64,000 nucleotides of DNA, from positions 1-64,000 of the forward strand of contig NZ_MVJN01000009.1 of assembly GCF_003265995.1 (NCBI RefSeq), read 5' to 3'. Positions 62,735 through 64,000 of this stretch are shown piece after piece. The translations under genes and the position numbers were made by a program. This DNA comes from Legionella quinlivanii (lineage in GTDB: Bacteria > Pseudomonadota > Gammaproteobacteria > Legionellales > Legionellaceae). Within the stretch, counting starts at the first letter, position 1. Each line of letters starts with the position of its first letter. The notes under the pieces were generated by a model, which saw only the letters and a program-made list of their open reading frames with translations, did not search any database and had not been told where the DNA came from.

Positions 62735-64000
62735 ATGCAAATACTACGTGATCCAACTCACACATTAATCCCTGTTTTTTATCGTCGTGAGAATAAAGAT
62801 AAGCTGGCTGTGACCCTGATGGCCATGTTCTCCTTCAGCCAACCTAAAGTATTCCTGAGCTTTCAGGAGTTCTGGACCATTGTTAAAAAGAATTTTTCAG
62901 ACAATGAAATGCTCGATTTCTATCTTCCAAAGCTTAGGGCCGAGTATTTTGTGAAGGGCAGTTGCTTTGCCTATAATCCTGAGACACGTCGATCTGAAGT
63001 AGAAGTGATTCTCGACTCGTTTGAAAAGAAGTTACTAGTTTCTGGTGATCGCTACTGGATTATTAATGGCTTGGTAAAGCAAGCATCACAACCCGCTGTA
63101 TTTCAAATAATGCCCGTATCCTATGAAAATGCATTTGGTGGAGAAGGCAACATTTACAACCCCAGAGGGAAAGGCGACAGGAGTTCCAGTAACTCTGAAC
63201 AGTCTACTGAACTACCCAATATAGAAATGTCTGATACCCAGTTTATGGATGAGACAGACAAGCCTTTACCGGCTTTGCTTCTACCGTATTCATCTGATTC
63301 TCAGGCCAATAATTCAAAGCTGGGAACCTTTGACCGGGAATGGTATGAAAACGAAAGACCGTTTTATCCCAAGAATATTGACTGGACTTATTTTAATCGT
63401 GCGCTTCCCGATCAGCAGCGTGAGGGGTATTTTAAAGGGAATGAAAGCTTCATGATCAAAAATATGCATCCAGGTAAAAAATTGCTGACTGGCAATTTGC
63501 CCGGTATGCGTACCCGCTGTTTTTACCAATATCAGAATCCAGAAGCAAAACTTGAAGAAATTTCGCTTAATCTCGATACAGTATGGCTTATACCCGAGTT
63601 CGAGAAAGGAATTTTAATCTGGCATGGGCAGATTGATTTGATTCAGGGTAAAAAGCCAGCCTTCCTTCATAGTGCTCATGAAGCACTTGATGAACCGAAA
63701 AAAACGCTTGATTTTTATTCTAATCGATTAAAAAATCCGACTATCGAACGCCCTGTTCCTGTCTCCCAACCTAAAGAAAAAAGCCCTCCACAGCAGGGTA
63801 TTGCGGATGATCTCGGCGAACAATTAAAAAAGATACGGATTCAGAAAGAGGAGGACCCTGAAACAACAAAGCTTCGCGTACAGCTGAATACACTTTTGAG
63901 CGGATTATCGCCAGGGGCCAAAATGACTGCTGCGAAAGCGTTTTCGAGTCAGATTCCTAAAGATTCAAAATTGAATGGAGCGCAGCCATCTCCGCATGCG
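62735..64000 (+). CDS. DUF2169-domain T6SS accessory protein, partial at right edge
   Basis: 422 codons are open with no stop before the window ends. MPVSYENAFGGEGNIYNPRGKG, LGTFDREWYENERPFYPKNIDWTYFNRALPDQQREGYFKGNE and GILIWHGQ are DUF2169 features. Such proteins occur beside vgrG and effector genes, often fused to pentapeptide repeats, and are thought to load effectors onto the spike. GAG lies ahead of the ATG, and it follows tssA by nine bases. The continuation to the right should reveal its full length and perhaps an effector. Confidence 0.88.
   Translation, partial: MQILRDPTHTLIPVFYRRENKDKLAVTLMAMFSFSQPKVFLSFQEFWTIVKKNFSDNEMLDFYLPKLRAEYFVKGSCFAYNPETRRSEVEVILDSFEKKLLVSGDRYWIINGLVKQASQPAVFQIMPVSYENAFGGEGNIYNPRGKGDRSSSNSEQSTELPNIEMSDTQFMDETDKPLPALLLPYSSDSQANNSKLGTFDREWYENERPFYPKNIDWTYFNRALPDQQREGYFKGNESFMIKNMHPGKKLLTGNLPGMRTRCFYQYQNPEAKLEEISLNLDTVWLIPEFEKGILIWHGQIDLIQGKKPAFLHSAHEALDEPKKTLDFYSNRLKNPTIERPVPVSQPKEKSPPQQGIADDLGEQLKKIRIQKEEDPETTKLRVQLNTLLSGLSPGAKMTAAKAFSSQIPKDSKLNGAQPSPHA

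Noticed and set aside
1-64000. CRISPR arrays, tRNA/rRNA genes, insertion sequences and integrases
   Set aside because: No regular direct repeats with spacers, no cloverleaf or rRNA segments, and no transposase- or integrase-like proteins were seen.

Overview
The window looks like a chromosomal segment of a gammaproteobacterium of the Legionellales, most likely Legionella or a close relative. The basis is moderate-to-low GC, Legionella-style housekeeping neighbourhoods, a long-form DsbA2/Com1-like oxidoreductase, the Acidithiobacillus-type GshA, many intergenic palindromic repeats, and several large unassigned proteins of the kind intracellular bacteria deliver to hosts. The genus is inferred from these features; no rRNA or tRNA gene was seen that could settle it.

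Layout. (1) 190-7326: mostly minus-strand housekeeping genes: a VOC protein, the gpsA-secB-grxC-rhodanese operon, htpX, a PafA-like phosphatase, and a second rhodanese overlapping a small membrane protein. A plus-strand gene at 5720 of unknown function has a Glu/Lys-rich tail. (2) 7571-12979: the glutathione pair gshA-gshB, then a cytochrome bd operon cydP-cydA-cydB-cydX in which both small subunits (53 and 38 aa) can be read. (3) 13049-17830: trmL, mlaA, a proline-iminopeptidase homologue that has lost its nucleophilic serine, and uvrD. (4) 17950-26680: dsbA2-like gene, glyQ-glyS-gmhB-rsmJ in a tight operon, a 965-aa hydrolase fusion, and rpsT. (5) 26941-37082: a 988-aa orphan protein with a bipartite nuclear-localisation-like motif, then murJ, an M17 aminopeptidase, an acyltransferase-like membrane protein, argS and a SPOR-domain protein. 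(6) 37178-43589: a highly divergent P1B-type ATPase, a VOC protein, a 3-methyladenine glycosylase, two small proteins and a 679-aa TPR-like protein.

(7) 43631-64000 is a type VI secretion system. vgrG (tssI) lies on the minus strand and is transcribed divergently from tssB-tssC-hcp-tssE-tssF-tssG-tssH(clpV)-tssJ-tssK-tssL-tssM-tssA. A DUF2169 gene, an accessory/adaptor family, follows and runs off the right edge. All 13 tss core genes are recognisable; no PAAR protein and no obvious effector/immunity pair lies inside the window. The parts fit together as a membrane complex (TssJ, L, M), baseplate (E, F, G, K with VgrG), Hcp tube, TssB/C sheath, TssA and the ClpV recycling ATPase.

The items most worth following up are the complete T6SS in a genome that otherwise looks like a Dot/Icm-type intracellular bacterium, the nuclear-targeting-like protein at 26941, the P-type ATPase with altered DKTGT/TGE/GDGxND motifs, the serine-less iminopeptidase, the hydrolase fusion at 23445, and a dispersed repeat found in two intergenic regions in opposite orientations. 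No CRISPR array, transposase, integrase, tRNA or rRNA was seen.
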